DNA from: Oscheius dolichura
Lineage: Eukaryota > Nematoda > Chromadorea > Rhabditida > Rhabditidae
NCBI GenBank assembly: GCA_932521035.1
Contig: OW051492.1
Location: forward strand, 11,346,001-11,410,000
Length of the DNA: 64,000 bases
Direction of reading: 5' to 3'
This document shows positions 61,411 to 64,000 of the stretch, in pieces. The notes under the pieces are model-generated. The model saw nothing but the letters and a program-made list of their open reading frames with translations, did no database searches and had not been told where the DNA came from. Made by a program: the position numbers and the translations under genes. Each line of letters begins with the position of its first letter. The stretch's first letter is position 1.

Positions 61411-63316
61411 TAGGAGCCATAACGTGGCTCAAAGGCGTCCTCCTGTGACGGGAGCTGGTTTTTTAGACTCAGCTCGATGAGGCGGTTCGAAAGAGTACAA
61501 TTTCGAACCTCCTACCTTCTTTTCCAAAAGCTGCACCATATTACTGTACCTATTTCTGGATTATAATAGTTTTTGGGCTATAAAACCCGTTTTGTTCAGC
61601 GAACCCTACTCGATCTTGGGTTATTCGTACTCTTCTCGTCGAGCTCTACAAGAAGAGTGGTCGAACGTTCTCCAATCATTAGGTTTTTATTCCGTACTGG
61701 CCTGTTCAAATTGCCCAAGAGATTTGTATTGGCTTAAACCCTGGTTTATGATCTAGGAGCCATAACGTGGCTCAAAGGCGTCCTCCTGTGACGGGAGCTG
61801 GTTTTTTAGACTCAGCTCGATGAGGCGGTTCGAAAGAGTACAATTTCGAACCTCCTACCTTCTTTTCCAAATGCTGCACCATATTACTGTACCTATTTCT
61901 GGATTATAATAGTTTTTGGGCTATAAAACCCGTTTTGTTCAGCGAACCCTACTCGATCTTGGGTTATTCGTACTCTTCTCGTCGAGCTCTACAAGAAGAG
62001 TGGTCGAACGTTCTCCAATCATTAGGTTTTTATTCCGTACTGGCCTGTTCAAATTGCCCAAGAGATTTGTATTGGCTTAAACCCTGGTTTATGATCTAGG
62101 AGCCATAACGTGGCTCAAAGGCGTCCTCCTGTGACGGGAGCTGGTTTTTTAGACTCAGCTCGATGAGGCGGTTCGAAAGAGTACAATTTCGGACCTCCTA
62201 CCTTCTTTTCCAAAAGCTGCACCATATTACTGTACCTATTTCTGGATTATAATAGTTTTTGGGCTATTAAACCCGTTTTGTTCAGCGAACCCTATTCGAT
62301 CTTGGGTTATTCGTACTCTACTCGTCGAGCTCTACAAGAAGAGTGGTCGAACGTTCTCCAATCATTAGGTTTTTATTCCGTACTGGCCTGTTCAAATTGC
62401 CCAAGAGATTTGTATTGGCCTACCCCCTATTTTTGGACTATAATAGTTTTTGGGCTATAAAACGCGATTTGTTCAGCGAACCCTATTCGATCTTGGGTTA
62501 TTCGTACTCTACTCGTCGAGCTCTACAAGAAGAGTGGTCGAACGTTCTCCAATCATTAGGTTTTTATTCCGTACTGGCCTGTTCAAATTGCCCAAGAGAT
62601 TTGTATTGGCTTAAACCCTGGTTTATGATCTAGGAGCCATAACGTGGCTCAAAGGCGTCCTCCTGTGACGGGAGCTGGTTTTTTAGACTCAGCTCGATGA
62701 GGCGGTTCGAAAGAGTACAATTTCGGACCTCCTACCTTCTTTTCCAAAAGCTGCACCATATTACTGTACCTATTTCTGGATTATAATAGTTTTTGGGCTA
62801 TAAAACCCGTTTTGTTCAGCGAACCCTATTCGATCTTGGGTTATTCGTACTCTACTCGTCGAGCTCTACAAGAAGAGTGGTCGAACGTTCTCCAATCATT
62901 AGGTTTTTATTCCGTACTGGCCTGTTCAAATTGCCCAAGAGATTTGTATTGGCTTAAACCCTGGTTTATGATCTAGGAGCCATAACGTGGCTCAAAGGCG
63001 TCCTCCTGTGACGGGAGCTGGTTTTTTAGACTCAGCTCGATGAGGCGGTTCGAAAGAGTACAATTTCGGACCTCCTACCTTCTTTTCCAAAAGCTGCACC
63101 ATATTACTGTACCTATTTCTGGATTATAATAGTTTTTGGGCTATAAAACCCGTTTTGTTCAGCGAACCCTATTCGATCTTGGGTTATTCGTACTCTACTC
63201 GTCGAGCTCTACAAGAAGAGTGGTCGAACGTTCTCCAATCATTAGGTTTTTATTCCGTACTGGCCTGTTCAAATTGCCCAAGAGATTTGTATTGGCTTAA
63301 ACCCTGGTTTATGATC
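61411..63316 (+). repeat. 2,592-bp higher-order repeat, copy 2, shortened
   Basis: Units are S 61411 (v1), S 61754 (v2), L 62097 (CTATTAAAC), S 62631 and S 62974. It has two type T S units fewer than the preceding copy before the next v1 unit begins. Confidence 0.91.
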
Positions 63317-64000
63317 TAGGAGCCATAACGTGGCTCAAAGGCGTCCTCCTGTGACGGGAGCTGGTTTTTTAGACTCAGCTCGATGAGGCGGTTCGAAAGA
63401 GTACAATTTCGAACCTCCTACCTTCTTTTCCAAAAGCTGCACCATATTACTGTACCTATTTCTGGATTATAATAGTTTTTGGGCTATAAAACCCGTTTTG
63501 TTCAGCGAACCCTACTCGATCTTGGGTTATTCGTACTCTTCTCGTCGAGCTCTACAAGAAGAGTGGTCGAACGTTCTCCAATCATTAGGTTTTTATTCCG
63601 TACTGGCCTGTTCAAATTGCCCAAGAGATTTGTATTGGCTTAAACCCTGGTTTATGATCTAGGAGCCATAACGTGGCTCAAAGGCGTCCTCCTGTGACGG
63701 GAGCTGGTTTTTTAGACTCAGCTCGATGAGGCGGTTCGAAAGAGTACAATTTCGGACCTCCTACCTTCTTTTCCAAAAGCTGCACCATATTACTGTACCT
63801 ATTTCTGGATTATAATAGTTTTTGGGCTATTAAACCCGTTTTGTTCAGCGAACCCTATTCGATCTTGGGTTATTCGTACTCTACTCGTCGAGCTCTACAA
63901 GAAGAGTGGTCGAACGTTCTCCAATCATTAGGTTTTTATTCCGTACTGGCCTGTTCAAATTGCCCAAGAGATTTGTATTGGCCTACCCCCTATTTTTGGA
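63317..64000 (+). repeat. v1 S unit and partial L unit at the right edge
   Basis: S at 63317 is v1. The unit from 63660 has CTATTAAAC in A1, then the linker CTACCCC and the start of A2, so it is an L unit cut off by the window. Here v1 is followed directly by L with no v2 unit. The array continues to the right. Confidence 0.93.

Larger units (their letters stand above)
1..64000 (+). repeat. Satellite DNA array filling the window
   Basis: Every base belongs to a direct tandem repeat. The landmark TAGGAGCCATAACG recurs at 78, 421, 764, 1107 and so on to 63660, always on the same strand. Spacings are only 343, 534 or 844 bp, apart from six units altered by 1-2 bp indels. 103x343 + 45x534 + 5x844 + 3 equals the 63,582 bp between the first and last landmark. 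Copies differ by a handful of recurrent substitutions. No unique sequence, transposon or gene interrupts the array. This is the expected look of a homogenised eukaryotic satellite; centromeric or pericentromeric location is inference. The lineage is not recognised. Confidence 0.98.

Noticed and set aside
1..64000. CRISPR array
   Set aside because: Units are 343 bp or more with no unique spacers, and there are no cas genes.
1..64000. CENP-B box (human-type 17-bp motif)
   Set aside because: No unit contains TTCG followed by the rest of the consensus; the TTCG sites (TTCGAAAG, TTCGGACC, TTCGTACT, TTCGATCT) do not match.
1..64000. Tandem rDNA or 5S gene array
   Set aside because: The unit lengths could suggest a 5S cluster, but no 5S, tRNA or other rRNA signature is present in either module.

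Overview
The whole 64 kb is one uninterrupted, head-to-tail satellite DNA array on a single strand orientation. I find no protein gene, RNA gene, transposon or unique flanking sequence, and neither end of the array lies in the window. Long, highly homogenised arrays with higher-order structure are typical of eukaryotic centromeric or pericentromeric heterochromatin. I do not recognise the family and cannot name the lineage from sequence alone.

The array is built from two modules. Module B is 159 bp (about 47% GC) and module A is 184 bp (about 41% GC). The basic monomer S is B+A, 343 bp. A longer monomer L is B+A+7-bp linker+A, 534 bp. A third form X is 844 bp: two fused L units lacking 224 bp, joined at a new palindrome containing CTCGAG. 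With unit start set at the TAG of the motif TAGGAGCCATAACG, I count 103 S, 45 L and 5 X complete units between 78 and 63659, plus partial units at both edges. These lengths and a net +3 bp of small indels account exactly for the 63,582 bp between the first and last unit starts.

Layout. 1-9034 is mostly S, alternating between two A-module subtypes (type T: CCCGTTTT with CTACTCG; type A: CCCGATTT with CTTCTCG), with two L units. 9035-26878 is a mosaic of S and L with several tandem higher-order repeats (HORs): 2,097 bp, a 2.44-kb block recurring at a 5,757-bp offset, and a duplicated L-S-L block. 26879-33043 holds all five X units. 33044-38839 is two five-unit blocks followed by a run of L units. 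38840-42652 is mainly type T S units. 42653-53938 is a 5.9-kb HOR in two copies that match unit for unit across 14 units. 53939-64000 is marked by a CGAACC / CCAAATGC variant pair and contains a 2,592-bp HOR.

There is no gene system here. What merits attention is the quantised unit lengths (about 2, 3 and 5 nucleosome repeats), the two deletion junctions that created L and X, the nested HOR history, a conserved pairing potential between modules B and A, and a cluster of homopolymer indels at 41.5-51.1 kb that may be assembly error.
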